NCBI RefSeq assembly: GCF_037975245.1
Contig: NC_092577.1
Coordinates: forward strand, 20,458,898-20,522,897
Direction: 5' to 3'
Source of the DNA: Apostichopus japonicus
Taxonomy: Eukaryota > Echinodermata > Holothuroidea > Aspidochirotida > Stichopodidae
DNA length: 64,000 nucleotides
Shown: positions 44,048-54,455 of the stretch, in pieces
Numbering within the stretch: the stretch's first letter is position 1
How the letters are laid out: every line of letters starts with the position of its first letter
The notes under the pieces: generated by a model
What the model was told of the DNA's origin: nothing
The model's database searches: none
Seen by the model: the letters and a program-made list of their open reading frames with translations, nothing else
Made by a program: the position numbers and the translations under genes

Positions 44048-44926
44048 TCATACAGGAAGAAAGTCTAACATGTTGATACACTCTGTCTCTGTTTCAATCT
44101 TGGATCGGTCACTGGTTTGAAGGTACGCACGTGAAAGCGTATCTGCCAGGTACATTTCTCGTCCTGGCTTATACACTATGTCCACATCATAATGTGATAG
44201 TCTTAGGAGTAATCGCTGTAGTCGTCTTGGAGCTACAGTGATAGGCTTCTTTGATATGGACACAAGGGGTTTGTGATCTGTCCACAGTGTGATTTTCCGT
44301 CGAAAAGTATATTGATGGTTTCTCTCGAGACCGAATATCAGAGCTAAGAGTTCTTTCTCGATCTGAGAATACCTTGTTTCAGCTGGAGTTAGAGCCCTAC
44401 TTGCGAACGTGACTGGTTGACCCTTCTGCATGAGAGAATATCCTAATCCTTTGTCGGAGGCATCTCCTTGCCCTTCTGTTTCTTCCTTAGGGTCAAAGTA
44501 CTTCAGAACAGGCGCGCTGCTGAGACTCTTTTTGATAGCCTCAAATGCGGCCTCTTGAGCATGACCCCAATTCCATTCTTCATCTTTGTGTGTTAGCTGT
44601 CGAAGTGGTTCGCACATATCTAAGAGGTCGGGTAGGAATTTGGTGAGATACTTTGCCATTCCTACAAAGCGTTGAACTCCTGCAACATCTGTTGGCTTTT
44701 CCATGTTGTTCATTGCTTCAACTTTTTTGGGATCTGCTTTCAGACCATGTTTTGTTACATGTCCGATGAAGGCTACTTCATCACATTTATTATTTATACT
44801 CAAATTTATCTCTATTGAGTTTGATGTTCCTTTCTCTGCATCTCTGTAGCAGGTCTTCCATGCTTTTGTCATGATCAGCGCAAGCTTCTTGGTCGGATTT
44901 TCCTTTTCCGGTGACGAGAATGTCAT
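44048..44926 (-). CDS. Gypsy RT thumb/connection and RNase H
   Basis: Reads FIGHVTKHGLKADPKKVEAM, QRFVGMAKYLTKFLPDLLDM, the RNase H strand GQGDASDKGLGY (catalytic Asp), FASRALTPAETRYSQIEKEL (Glu) and LWTDHKPLVSI (Asp). It ends with the PGREMYLADTLSRAY tail. All RNase H catalytic residues appear present. The frame joins the upstream RT through a small insertion that duplicates an AATAA-like string near 44795, which breaks the polyprotein. Confidence 0.85.
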   Translation of the reverse strand: MTFSSPEKENPTKKLALIMTKAWKTCYRDAEKGTSNSIEINLSINNKCDEVAFIGHVTKHGLKADPKKVEAMNNMEKPTDVAGVQRFVGMAKYLTKFLPDLLDMCEPLRQLTHKDEEWNWGHAQEAAFEAIKKSLSSAPVLKYFDPKEETEGQGDASDKGLGYSLMQKGQPVTFASRALTPAETRYSQIEKELLALIFGLERNHQYTFRRKITLWTDHKPLVSISKKPITVAPRRLQRLLLRLSHYDVDIVYKPGREMYLADTLSRAYLQTSDRSKIETETECINMLDFLPV

Positions 44927-45647
44927 CAGCGATAATGTGTATGCCCTTGAGTCCTTCTAGGTTTTGTTCCAATCTTTGTTGAAAGAGTTCTGGTGCTGGA
45001 CTAATGCCGAATGGCAGACGCATGTACTTATATCTCCCCCAAGGGGTTTGAAACGTTGTCAGCATTGCAGATGATTCGTCGAGCTCACATTGCAAGAACC
45101 CTTCTTTTAAGTCAACTTTGCTGAACACTTTCACTTCATTCAAATGCGATAATATATCATCGATGACTGGCAATGGATAACGCTCTCTTCTTAATGCTCT
45201 ATTGATTGGTTGCGGATCCATACAAACTCTGATTTTTCCACTGGGCTTAGTGATGCTGACGAGGCTAGATACCCAGTCGCTTGGTTGTTTTACCTTCTGA
45301 ATTACACCCAATTTCTCTAAACGCTCTAGCTCTTCCTTCAGCTTAGGTTTGATTGCCACCGGTACACGACGTGGAGGTATTACTACTGGTCTTATGTTAG
45401 GATCAACCTCAAGATGTACTTTCCCTGGCATACAACCTAATCCAGAAAATACATCTTGGTACTCACTTATGATGTATTGTTTTTTTGTGCCATACACATT
45501 CTGTTTGACAACCTTTACTTCATTTACAATATTGCTCTGAGCCTGATCAATATTTTCGTACAATACTTTAATGAGTTTCATGTGTTGAACTGCTCTAGAA
45601 CCTAACAATGGTACCTTATTTCTATCGTCGATCACTACAAATGGCAC
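44790..45647 (-). CDS. Gypsy reverse transcriptase with intact active site
   Basis: Reads VKQPSDWVSSLVSITKPSGK, RVCMDPQPINRAL, KVFSKVDLKEGFLQCELDES (first Asp), YMRLPFGISPAPELFQQRL and HIIADDILVTGKG (paired catalytic aspartates). The upstream part (VVIDDRNKVPLLGSRAVQHM) is the protease-RT linker. In contrast to the 15 kb element, the polymerase site is intact here, although the polyprotein is frame-broken on both sides. Confidence 0.88.
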   Translation of the reverse strand: MPFVVIDDRNKVPLLGSRAVQHMKLIKVLYENIDQAQSNIVNEVKVVKQNVYGTKKQYIISEYQDVFSGLGCMPGKVHLEVDPNIRPVVIPPRRVPVAIKPKLKEELERLEKLGVIQKVKQPSDWVSSLVSITKPSGKIRVCMDPQPINRALRRERYPLPVIDDILSHLNEVKVFSKVDLKEGFLQCELDESSAMLTTFQTPWGRYKYMRLPFGISPAPELFQQRLEQNLEGLKGIHIIADDILVTGKGKSDQEACADHDKSMEDLLQRCRERNIKLNRDKFEYK

Positions 45648-46306
45648 TGAATAACCATTTTTTGTGTCTGCTTAGACTCTATGATCTTTGTCCCTTCTGG
45701 CAAATACACACTCGGCATTACATTGCATGATGCCCCAGTGTCTAGTTGTATTTTGACATGCTGTCCCTTAACTGAAAAATTGGCATATATCTTAGTTTCA
45801 TAGGGACTACCTTTAGAAGTATCAACTGTATTCACATCTCCTTCTAACGAGACTGAAAGAACAGATTCATCTGATGAATCACAATCACTGGCTTCACTGT
45901 CAGTATGCATGTGAACATGTCTAATGTACTTCTGCCGTGAACTACCATGTGATTTCTTTTTCCCCTTTTCTTTGCTACTTCCTGATGCTCTACATTTTGC
46001 AGCAAAGTGATTTTGTTTACCACAGCTAGCACATTTCTTGCCAAAGGCTGGGCAATGCATTTTGTCTGCCTCATGTGATTTCTCACAGTATCGACAATCC
46101 TTGATATGTGATTGTCTTGTCATTTTGTTCCTAACCACATTAACGGTATCGCTTTTCTCTTCATACATGCCTTTCATCTGCATAGCGGCCAACTCAGCTG
46201 CTTTACATATGTTAATGCACGTCGTTAGATTTAGATTAGATGTTTGCAACAATTTCTTCTGTACGTTTCTATCTGCTATGCCACAAACAATCCTATCTCG
46301 GATCAT
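45635..46306 (-). CDS. Gypsy gag zinc knuckle and protease
   Basis: Starts in the nucleocapsid end of gag (IRDRIVCGIADRNVQKKLLQ), with CRYCEKSHEADKMHC and CASCGKQNHFAAKC zinc-binding motifs. An acidic stretch (DSEASDCDSSDESVLSVSLE) follows, then the retropepsin active site HVKIQLDTGASCNVMP. The frame ends at 45635 just where the linker to RT resumes in another frame. Confidence 0.85.
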   Translation of the reverse strand: MIRDRIVCGIADRNVQKKLLQTSNLNLTTCINICKAAELAAMQMKGMYEEKSDTVNVVRNKMTRQSHIKDCRYCEKSHEADKMHCPAFGKKCASCGKQNHFAAKCRASGSSKEKGKKKSHGSSRQKYIRHVHMHTDSEASDCDSSDESVLSVSLEGDVNTVDTSKGSPYETKIYANFSVKGQHVKIQLDTGASCNVMPSVYLPEGTKIIESKQTQKMVIQCHL

Positions 46307-46329
46307 TTCATTCTTTTAAACTACCATAA

Positions 46330-46674
46330 TTACATGATGAAGCACAAATTCTCAATCTTATGATGTTCTTGAACACAGTTATTAAATTTGTACCTTTCAT
46401 ATATTACATTGGTCTCACCAATACAGTAGTTCTCCCACAATTCAAGAATTTTTGCCATTTTCCTGCGATCCTCCTCACTTTGATAAGGCAAAGCATTATG
46501 AATGTCCAAGGCATCTGGACCTATGCATGCAGCTACCCTTACTTTCTCAGGTTTGGTGTCTAATCCTGTGACTGTCTCATAGCTCTCCCAAATTTCTTTG
46601 AACTTTTTCCAATTGTTACTTAAATTGCCTTTCACATCCAAGTGTGGTGGCAAAGGTACCGAGATAGCACTCAT
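46330..46674 (-). CDS. Gypsy gag N-terminal/capsid-like region
   Basis: Starts MSAISVPLPPHLDVKGNLSN, followed by NWKKFKEIWESYETVTGL and a helical segment (VRVAACIGPDALDIHNALPY). This is the usual start of Mag/K02A2.6-type Gypsy gag. The frame ends near the junction with the next gag segment through a short indel at about 46318. Confidence 0.8.
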   Translation of the reverse strand: MSAISVPLPPHLDVKGNLSNNWKKFKEIWESYETVTGLDTKPEKVRVAACIGPDALDIHNALPYQSEEDRRKMAKILELWENYCIGETNVIYERYKFNNCVQEHHKIENLCFIM

Positions 46675-46893
46675 TCTGACGTTGATAATGGCCTAGGCTA
46701 AAAAAAAAATGTGAGTGAACGGTGCATCAAGGACCAGTTCTGCTACATGTAATAGTACAGTGCAATATGTACTAACGCTGTACAGCCTAGCCAATACACA
46801 TGTGATAACAACACAATGCGGAGTGCCCACAACTATTACTCTTCAAAAAACTGCTAGGTTAAAATCACAAAATATACTTTACTTTTGACACCA

Positions 46894-47074
46894 TGTTACA
46901 ATTTGTACTCACTAATTGCTAAATGAATGCAAACACAGCGATTTCCAGTTTCAGTATCTATTAAGGCTTCTTAAATACAGATAAGCATGGTGGGTGCACT
47001 GAACTACAAATTCTTCCAGTGTCTTACGTAGTGTTAACTTAAGGTCCATAGATAATAAACAGGCACACGTTACA
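46894..47074 (-). repeat. 5' LTR of the Gypsy element (181 bp)
   Basis: Plus-strand ends TGTTACAATT ... CACACGTTACA; adjacent to GGAAT duplication at right and to the primer-binding site at left. Confidence 0.92.
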
Positions 47075-47172
47075 GGAATGATTCCTATTTCAATCATGTA
47101 CAGTAGCAATGATAGGTCAATAGAACAACCTCTTAGTTTTAATGAGGAAAGCCCACAAATTTCTATATTTTC

Positions 47173-48168
47173 CAGGGTTCTGCCGCTGCCGGTCGGGCCC
47201 GACCAGCACGCTGAATTACCGACCGCCACAATCTGCCTGAGTGACTTTTCCGACCGGCACTTTATTAACTACAAAATCACAACTAATTGTATTTTGCGGA
47301 GTTTACGTTTTCTACAAGAACATGGAAACAATATTTAGCATTGAGTTAATCATGCCAAGTGGCCTAAAACATGTGATTACAAGGGTAACTTTCATAAAGA
47401 TGGCCATAGCAAGGGGCCTTGATATCGTGCTATGCGTGTATGGTATGGACTGTGCCTCGTGTTTCATGGGGTGTGCATGCGGAGGAGTCAGTTGGCTTGA
47501 GGTGTGTTTTACTTACCTACAGTAAATGTAACGGGAATATTTTACCTACTTTTCTTGAACGTCTAAGATATCATTTCGCATAACTTTACCGATAATTTAC
47601 TGACTGACCTAATTAATTCTACAGTGGAACGAAAAAAGTTTACTCCATGAAAAGTTCCCTGGCAACGTGGCAAAAAATGTTAACAAACTGGTGTTAGACA
47701 GGGGATGAGCTCACAGTTGTTTGGCAAGGTACCTGGGAAATTCGCAGCACATGTACCGTGGTAGTTGGGTAGGGTTGTTCACTGCATGATATCGCGGAGG
47801 TGATCGGAGTTTACTCTTTCAATGGACCGATTTCATAGGCCCGATGTTGAATAAATGAGAGAGAATACATAATTCATTATGATTCGTCTTTATTTGGGAG
47901 TGGACTCTCACTCACTGTCCATCTAAAATTATCATCTCAGCCTGAATGATTTATTTAATAGGCACCACCGGCTGGTCTGTACTCTGGTGCTGCAGATATT
48001 TGTCCTAACTTTTTTTCATTAATTAGGAAAAATTCCAGACATGAGATCTCATTTCAAAGCTGTCTACATGTGGCTCAGAATACTCGGGAAGGGCCGTTTC
48101 CGGCCATCTGGGGGTTTCCAAGACCCAAAATTTTAGCCGGCACTCAATCCACCCTGGGCAGAACCCTG
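47173..48168. mobile_element. DNA transposon copy B (996 bp), 6 bp target duplication
   Basis: Inverted relative to copy A (16135-17169) and about 95% similar by eye. Ends CAGGGTTCTGCC ... GGCAGAACCCTG; flanked by ATTTTC on both sides (47167-47172 and 48169-48174). Together with copy A this fixes the duplication length at 6 bp. Confidence 0.9.
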
Positions 48169-48420
48169 ATTTTCGATTATATTTGTATTTGTTCTGTGTC
48201 TGTATATGCAAGTGGTATTCATTCTGTGTGCAGTGTCTTGTTATGTCCTACAGATGAATATGTGCCCTTTTGCTTTTGACTCACATTAGTCAGGTGGCTT
48301 AGCAACAATTTTTAGGCTTAACGTTACAGGCCGGACAAAAGTACCAAATTTGGCATGGAGTTTCTTTTCGACCTATCTATCGATTTTACCCGTGGAACCC
48401 ACTTTATCGGTTCCGATTTT

Positions 48421-48770
48421 TCAAGATGGCGGCCAAAATCCAAGATGGCCGCCAGAAAAAAACCAAATGTCATATATCTGGCTGTAAAAATCAGAGATGA
48501 ACAAATGAGGGGTCAATTCAGGTGTTTCCGGGGTCACTGAAACATCATGATCATGGCATGTTGCTTGAGTAACCCACTTCCAAGATGGCGGCCAAAATCC
48601 AAGATGGCCGCTAGAAAAAAAGCAAATGTCATATATCTGGCTGTAAAAATCAGAGATGAACAAATGAGGGGTCAATTAAGGTGTTTCCGAGCTCACTGAA
48701 ACAGATGATGGTCATGGTATGTTGCTTGGGCCACCCACTTCCAAGATGGCGCCAGAATTCAAGATGGCCA
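48421..48770 (+). repeat. 158 bp tandem repeats with AAGATGGCGGCC motifs, left arm
   Basis: Units start near 48424, 48582 and 48740. Each contains AAGATGGCGGCC followed about 10 bp later by AAGATGGCCGCC, i.e. a paired motif matching the YY1 consensus (AAGATGGCGGC). The rest of the unit (CATATATCTGGCTGTAAAAA ... GAACAAATGAGGGGTCAATT) is well conserved. Confidence 0.85.
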
Positions 48771-49301
48771 CTGAAAAAAAAAGAAAATTTCATCTTTTCT
48801 GATCGGGACCATTAAACCTTCCGTCCTGAAACGTGTAAATGAAACCGGGCTTGCACCCTGACTATATGTTATGGCTGGTATTCTAATTGTGTCACTTTGG
48901 CTCAGGAAGCCACTTATGGGAGTTACGAGAGTTACGGGAGTTACGGGTGTCATGTAAGACTTGATTACATTGAGTCAACTATATAATAGGGTAACTTGAG
49001 GGAAAACAGACCAGATGTGAATACCGACTCATTGAGAGATTTTGTAGGATTGTGCACCCTTCATAAACACAACGTCAATTGTGCGAATAACGCACAAAAC
49101 ACGCTAAGTCAGGTCACTAGGCATCTGAGGTATTTAGGTCGTTCTTTTCGGACATGTACTACAGGTCTGCTATTAGGGAGGATCTCCAGGAAGACTTGTT
49201 GTCTGGTATAGACAAGCCCCCCCCCCCCCTTCATAAACACATAGCGTGTGTTGTTCGCACGCTAAGTCGGGTCACTAGACATCTGAGGTCAACCAATGAC
49301 A

Positions 49302-51030
49302 CTAATAACCAAAACAACAACAATAACACCAATAATGAAGGCGTGAAACCATTATTCCGACACCAACCGGACACTCCAGCAAAAGGTGTTGCATAGTCCT
49401 AATGGCTTTACAGCCCACACAGGGACAAATCCCATAACCTAATCGCCACCTGACTAGGCGAAAATGGTTAGTGATGAGGACCCCATGTGCAATCCTCCTC
49501 GCGAAGTCCCGGAGACGGCTATCTAGTGACTTACAACACAGAACACCACACATCTGGAGAGATGGCAGTTTGGCAAGCCGAGTGGGCCACGTTAAGCAGA
49601 ACATCTGGACCACCCTCCTCTTTGATTCTACAAAGTGAGTCACCAATCTGAGTATACACCCCGAAGAGCGTGTCGCCTTTGGCCGGTTATTGGAAAAGGA
49701 TCCGGGCCAGTAGTGGCGAAAAAGAAAACCACCCCAGAACCAAAAAAGGCAAACGAGGGATTCTCAAACGCAAGGAAAAACCTATCAAAAGGAGAAAGCG
49801 CAGTTAAGATGGTAGGTGGACCAAACCATGCCCACCCGCTCAAGGGGGTCTTTTACAGAACGGTCCTTTTGAGAAGGTTTGGTTTGCACGTTCCCCAAAT
49901 GAAATAAAAAATGATCCTCTCCAATCGTACCAAGGAATAACCTGGTGCAGCGATCACCGTACCAGGATACCGAAGGAGAGGAAAAAATAAAACGATTGAC
50001 AACTGTAACCTTCCCATGGAGGGAGAGTCACCTCCGATTGAATGTGTCGAGCCTTGCCTCCACCTGATCAGCCTTCTCTGCCTAAGTGGTGGCCTCTGGG
50101 GCACCGTAACCTAGCCAGATGCCGATTACCCTGATTATGACATCTGACAAAGTAGCATCGAACGGGAGGGATTGGCCACGCCAACCTCCTGAATGCAGCC
50201 CTTTGGTCTTGGACTTGTGGCCAAAACCTTCGATAAAGGCTTGAAGGAGACGAGGTCCGACACAATACAAGTGACGTCATCGGCATATTGCACGCATTTA
50301 ACTCTAGCCCCACCCGGTACATTGAAAGGTCGAAACCCCAAGTATCTGTCCAGCGAGGTACTGAGCGTTTCGCTGAAGAGAATATATAACAACGGGGAGA
50401 GGGGACAACCCTGACGGACTCCCCTTCGAACCGGGGAGGGACCAGAAGTAAATCCGTTAACATTGACCATGCTCGTGACGTCCTTATATAGTAACGAGAA
50501 CCAACGAATAAACACTGAGTTCAATCCGAAGGACCCGCACAGCGTAAGTCTGGAGAGGACCTACAATATCCGGCATGACATTCGCTAAGCGATTTCCTAA
50601 TGCTTTGGCCAGGATTTTGTAGTCCAGATTTAACAGCGTTATTGTACGCCTATTAGGGTCCAAAGGGTCTCCCGACTTTGGGAGGAGAACAATATTTCCA
50701 GCCCTCTGTGTTTTTCTCTGCTCATGTAATTCAACTGGAAAGCGGTAGAGAACACGTCTCTAAAGTCCCCACCGAGAACCTCCCAGAAGTCCTATATAAC
50801 TCAGCAGGGAGGCCATCAGGACCGGGGACTTTCCCTTCTTCATCGCTGCTACCGCTGTCAAGAGCTCACCAACGGAGAGATTCGAACCCAAGCTATCGTT
50901 TTACTATGGGAGGGGGGGGGGTGGGCTTGTCTATACCAGACAACAAGTCTTCCTGGAGATCCTCGCTAACAGTAGCCCAGGGGTACAGGTTCGAAAAGAA
51001 CGAGTTAAATGCTCCAGATGCCTAGTGACC
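49302..51030 (-). pseudogene. LINE ORF2 remnant of a different Tx1-type subfamily
   Basis: The minus strand encodes KKGKSPGPDGLP (about 50.83 kb), GVRQGCPLSPLLYILFSETL and VKCVQYADDVTCIVSD (about 50.27-50.42 kb), and a C-terminal RRIAHGVLITNH with CPCVGC (49.43-49.52 kb). It is clearly related to, but well diverged from, the LINEs at 38 and 54 kb. Many stops and frame changes. It occupies the loop and inner arms of the inverted repeat, so it was present before or during arm formation. Confidence 0.8.
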
Positions 51031-51336
51031 TGACTTAGCGTGTGTTGTTCGCACAATTGACGTTGTGTTTATGAAGGGTGCACAATCCTACAAAATCTCT
51101 CAATGAGTCAGTATTCACATCTGGTCTGTTTTCCCTCAAGTTACCCTATTATATAGTCCTAAGTGGCTTCCTCAACCAAAGTGACACAATTAGAATACCA
51201 GCCATAACATATAGTCAGGGTGCTAGCCCGGTTTCATTTACACGTTTGAGGATGGAAGGTTTGATGGTCCCGATCAGAAAAGGGGACAGAGGGTCTGGAG
51301 ATTGAATATATATGAAATTTCCTTTTTTTTTCAGGG

Positions 51337-51690
51337 GGCCATCTTGGATTCTGGCCGCCATCTTGGAAGTGGGTGGCCCAAGCAACATACCATGACCATC
51401 ATCTGTTTCAGTGAGCTCGGAAACACCTTAATTGACCCCTCATTTGTTCATCTCCGATTTTTACAGCCAGATATATGACATTTGGTTTTTTTCTGGCGGC
51501 CATCTTGGATTTTGGCCGCCATCTTGGAAGTGGCTTACTCAAGCAACATGCCATGATCATCATCTGTTTCAGTGACCCCGGAAACACCTGAATTGACCCC
51601 TCATTTGTTCATCTCTGATTTTTACAGGCAGATATATGACATTTCCTTTTTTTCTGGCGGCCATCTTGGATTTTGGCCGCCATCTTGAAA
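51337..51690 (-). repeat. 158 bp tandem repeats with AAGATGGCGGCC motifs, right arm
   Basis: Reverse complement of the left-arm array, with three motif pairs (near 51340, 51500 and 51655). It keeps the same order as the left arm. Confidence 0.85.
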
Positions 51691-51812
51691 AATCGGAACC
51701 GATAAAGTGGGTTCCACGGATAAAATCGATAGATAGGTCGAAAAGAAACTCCATGCCAAATTTGGTACTTTTGTCCGGCCGGTAACGTTAAAGTTGCTAA
51801 GCCACCTGACTA

Positions 51813-52678
51813 GCTACCAGAGACAGCATAACCCCGAATGTATCAACTACATTGTCACCCAAACAAATACCACACCCACCACACAGCCCCCCCCCCCCAT
51901 GACTAAGAGATCCCATTCCCAATCCCATGATCCAAGTGTGCTGCAACCTATTCAAACAAGGTCAGGAAGAATGTCTAGCTTTCCCAAACACTTAGCCAGT
52001 GGAAATTTGGATCTCAGTAGGCCCAGGTGAAAACTTTGCAAGTTATCGGGAGAAAAGTTTGTGTTTTTGCGTTATTGACTAGATGCAATTACATAACGAG
52101 GTTGTTAGTGTTGAAGAGTTAGTATTGCTACTGTGTAGTTTATAGTCTTATTTGTTAATTTTAAGTTAAAGAAAACAAAGATTTTTGAATCTTTCAAGTT
52201 TGCATGTTTATTACTATAAGCATTTTTCGAAAGAAAGGCAAATGTTATGTATCTTGACGTTTTGTAATTGCGCCTCCTATGGTAGAACAAACATTGGCAT
52301 ACCGAGAATCAGACATGAGAATAAATCGAACCGAATCAACACGAGCTGTTGTTAGAAACAAGAAGAACCACTGATGTAATCCAAACTGAAATGTTTTCAA
52401 TTTTCTCCCTCAAATGTTGGTGTATGTACAGATGTACAAGTCTGTCTTAACCACAATCATTGGACGCATATGCTATTTACACTTTCAACTTTGGTGGGAC
52501 CTTTACTTCGAGAATGCTTCCAGCTGCTAAAAGACACAAAAAGTATCAAAGGGAGTTCTAAATGAGTGTTAAATAACCAACAAGGAAATAAGCAAAAACC
52601 GTAAACTTTTGTAACTCATCTCACTAAACACTTAACAGTTTATCAAAGTTAAAATTTTCCCGCTCAAGACATTCAAAC
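51813..52678. other. Mostly unassigned; possible retroelement tail
   Basis: Plus strand 51930-52030 encodes LQPIQTRSGRMSSFPKHL, which resembles the basic TRSGR-type end of Gypsy polyproteins. A purine stretch GGGAGAAAAG follows at 52040. No integrase is attached. The rest is AT-rich with no gene seen. Confidence 0.3.
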
Positions 52679-52977
52679 CTAACACCTTAACTTGATCAAC
52701 ATGTTACTTGTTTGCCTTGTAGGTTGAACCGAGGTCAACTTCAATAAAGCCACTTCACAAAGGTTAAAAAAGTGTTTATCTTGTTTCGGGTACGCCATGT
52801 CAAAAACCCAATAAGTTGCAGTGAGGGTGCTTAGTGCTTTCATGGTATTTGAACTTCTTCCAAAGATTTCCCCTTCTGCCATTATTGCTAGGCTTGTTGC
52901 TGCAAGAGGACTGTCTCCCTCCCAAAGGAGACATGGGGAGGCATCATGCAATGTGAAAAAGAAGAAAATATCCACTG
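52679..52977 (-). CDS. SAMD3-like gene terminal exon
   Basis: Acceptor CAATGTGTACAG on the minus strand; ends at a TAG (52679-52681). Encodes VDIFFFFTLHDASPCLLWEG, IMAEGEIFGRSSNTMKALST and LTATYWVFDMAYPKQDKHFF, then NMLIKLRC. The block of a strand with CLL, a mid glycine/acid segment, and a final helix with the Y-x-x-x-x-x-Y-P pattern is the usual C-terminus of SAMD3-like proteins. Its strand is opposite to the 37-42 kb exons, so it belongs to another copy. Further exons may lie to the right on the minus strand (an open stretch with EKVIQVNLEDIASSDPARE at 53.8-53.9 kb is a candidate). Confidence 0.5.
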
Positions 52978-54109
52978 CTGTACACATTGACATGTAATCT
53001 ATTTATAAAGAATTGCAAACAAGCTTCACATGTGTTAGGTTGCATTCACAAACTGACATTGGCATCATAACATGACATGACACCTTCCAAGTTATATTCA
53101 CACTGAACATTTCTCCATTTCCGTCAATTGTAGCACATATCAATATTTCTAAACTATATACCCATATCACTGAGCAGAATTTTGAGATAAAGAATTTTGA
53201 AGCAGTATTGTTGCCATTGTTTTGATGTTTATGATTGTGCTGCCATACATCACAGTCAATTTGGAATACGTCTTTCAGTCAATGTACTTGAATGGTTTGG
53301 ATCCAGTAGTAGTTCTACAGTAAGTGTGACAATTAATGAAACAAAAGGTATTTGTTTTATACCAGTCATCATATCACTCCTTTCTTCGAAAGTACTGTTT
53401 CTTTAGCCAATTGGTACCTGGAAGTAAGGATATAGTGGTTTGTCTCCAGCATATATTGCCCAGCTACTTGAACAGTTTCCCAGCATATGGTAGCCATCCT
53501 CAAAAACTTTTAGCACAGGACAATGGTTTAACGTTTTGTCCAAAGTAATCCTTTATGGCTCTTTACTCAAATAAGTTCACCTGAATACTGAATATTTGCT
53601 ATAGGTCTTTCTTAGGTCCTAATATGTTCCTCTTTCCCTTGGCGTAGTATTAATACTACCCTGTAGCAAATTGCTAAAGTTTGAATGTTCAATAGTACTG
53701 AATATCAAGCATGTCTCTAACATTGATTTAAAAATCAATTTAATAACACCTTGGCAACCCCTAAACATTGCAACATATGGTTTGTAACTTGGGTGTAAAT
53801 TCTCTTGCAGGATCTGACGAAGCTATGTCTTCCAAGTTGACCTGGATCACCTTTTCTTTTTTCTTTGTCAACGTTACTCTTGTAATGTCTGCATGTTCGC
53901 CTTAACAGATGATATGGGTGTTCACCTGCAGTGATTGTTTGCACTTTTCTCTTTGCAACTGGAAAAAAATAGATTATATGAGTTACTTTCATAGTTTGAT
54001 GAAAATTAAAATTGTATCAGATGAAGCTTTTCTTTGGCATTATACTGTACAATGCCACTGCTTGCATTGCCACTTTCAAAGACATTTTTACGAAGGAAAA
54101 TCAGGCAAG
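52978..54109. other. Mostly unassigned, possible introns of the minus-strand gene
   Basis: Nothing certain apart from the candidate minus-strand coding stretch at about 53780-53900. Confidence 0.35.
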
Positions 54110-54455
54110 CATACATTTAGGGATGCACCGGATATCCGGTCCGGCCGGATATTTTTCAAAATCTGCCCTGAATTATTCCTTAAAAAGGTGTTGGTATTAA
54201 CTTAAATCAATGTAAACTCCCAAAATTAATAAAAACATTCAAAGTATGGAAAAAATTAAGGTTTGACATGTTTAATTTCATTTTCTCAATGGTCTGACCC
54301 ACAGTTTCTGAAGATCCAATTAAATAATCTTTTTATTCAGTATAAAGTATGAGATTTGTGAAATGTGCTTTTTACGTGACCCGTCATACGGGATACAAAA
54401 CGTCACGGCCAAACGGCACTACCAAACCATCCCATTCTTACAAACGAACCTCAGG

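Larger units (their letters stand above)
42510..47074 (-). mobile_element. Complete Gypsy-superfamily LTR retrotransposon
   Basis: Both LTRs are present (42510-42620 and 46894-47074), with TGT...ACA ends and a 5 bp duplication GGAAT (42505-42509 and 47075-47079). On the minus strand a primer-binding site beginning TGGTGTCAAAAG follows the 5' LTR, and a polypurine tract GAAGGAAAAA directly precedes the 3' LTR. The gag, protease, RT, RNase H and integrase order is that of Gypsy. Frames are broken at about 46318, 45640 and 44800. Confidence 0.93.
48287..51812. mobile_element. Large foldback/long-TIR element (3.5 kb) with LINE remains in its core
   Basis: The outer ends TAGTCAGGTGGCTTAGCAAC and its exact complement at 51793-51812 begin inverted arms of about 0.9 kb (48287 to about 49230, and about 50905 to 51812). 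Arms include GGCCGGACAAAAGTACC, CCTATCTATCGATTTTA, two to three 158 bp tandem units, and an inner part matching LINE ORF2 linker sequence, and end at facing C-run and G-run tracts. The loop holds more LINE sequence. No flanking duplication was identified, so the mobilising system is unknown. Confidence 0.8.

Noticed and set aside
47080-47172. Exon of the SAMD3-like gene between Gypsy and the transposon copy B
   Set aside because: Open stretch SNDRSIEQPLSFNEESPQIS is tempting, but its phase does not fit the 42462 donor and no donor follows before the transposon.
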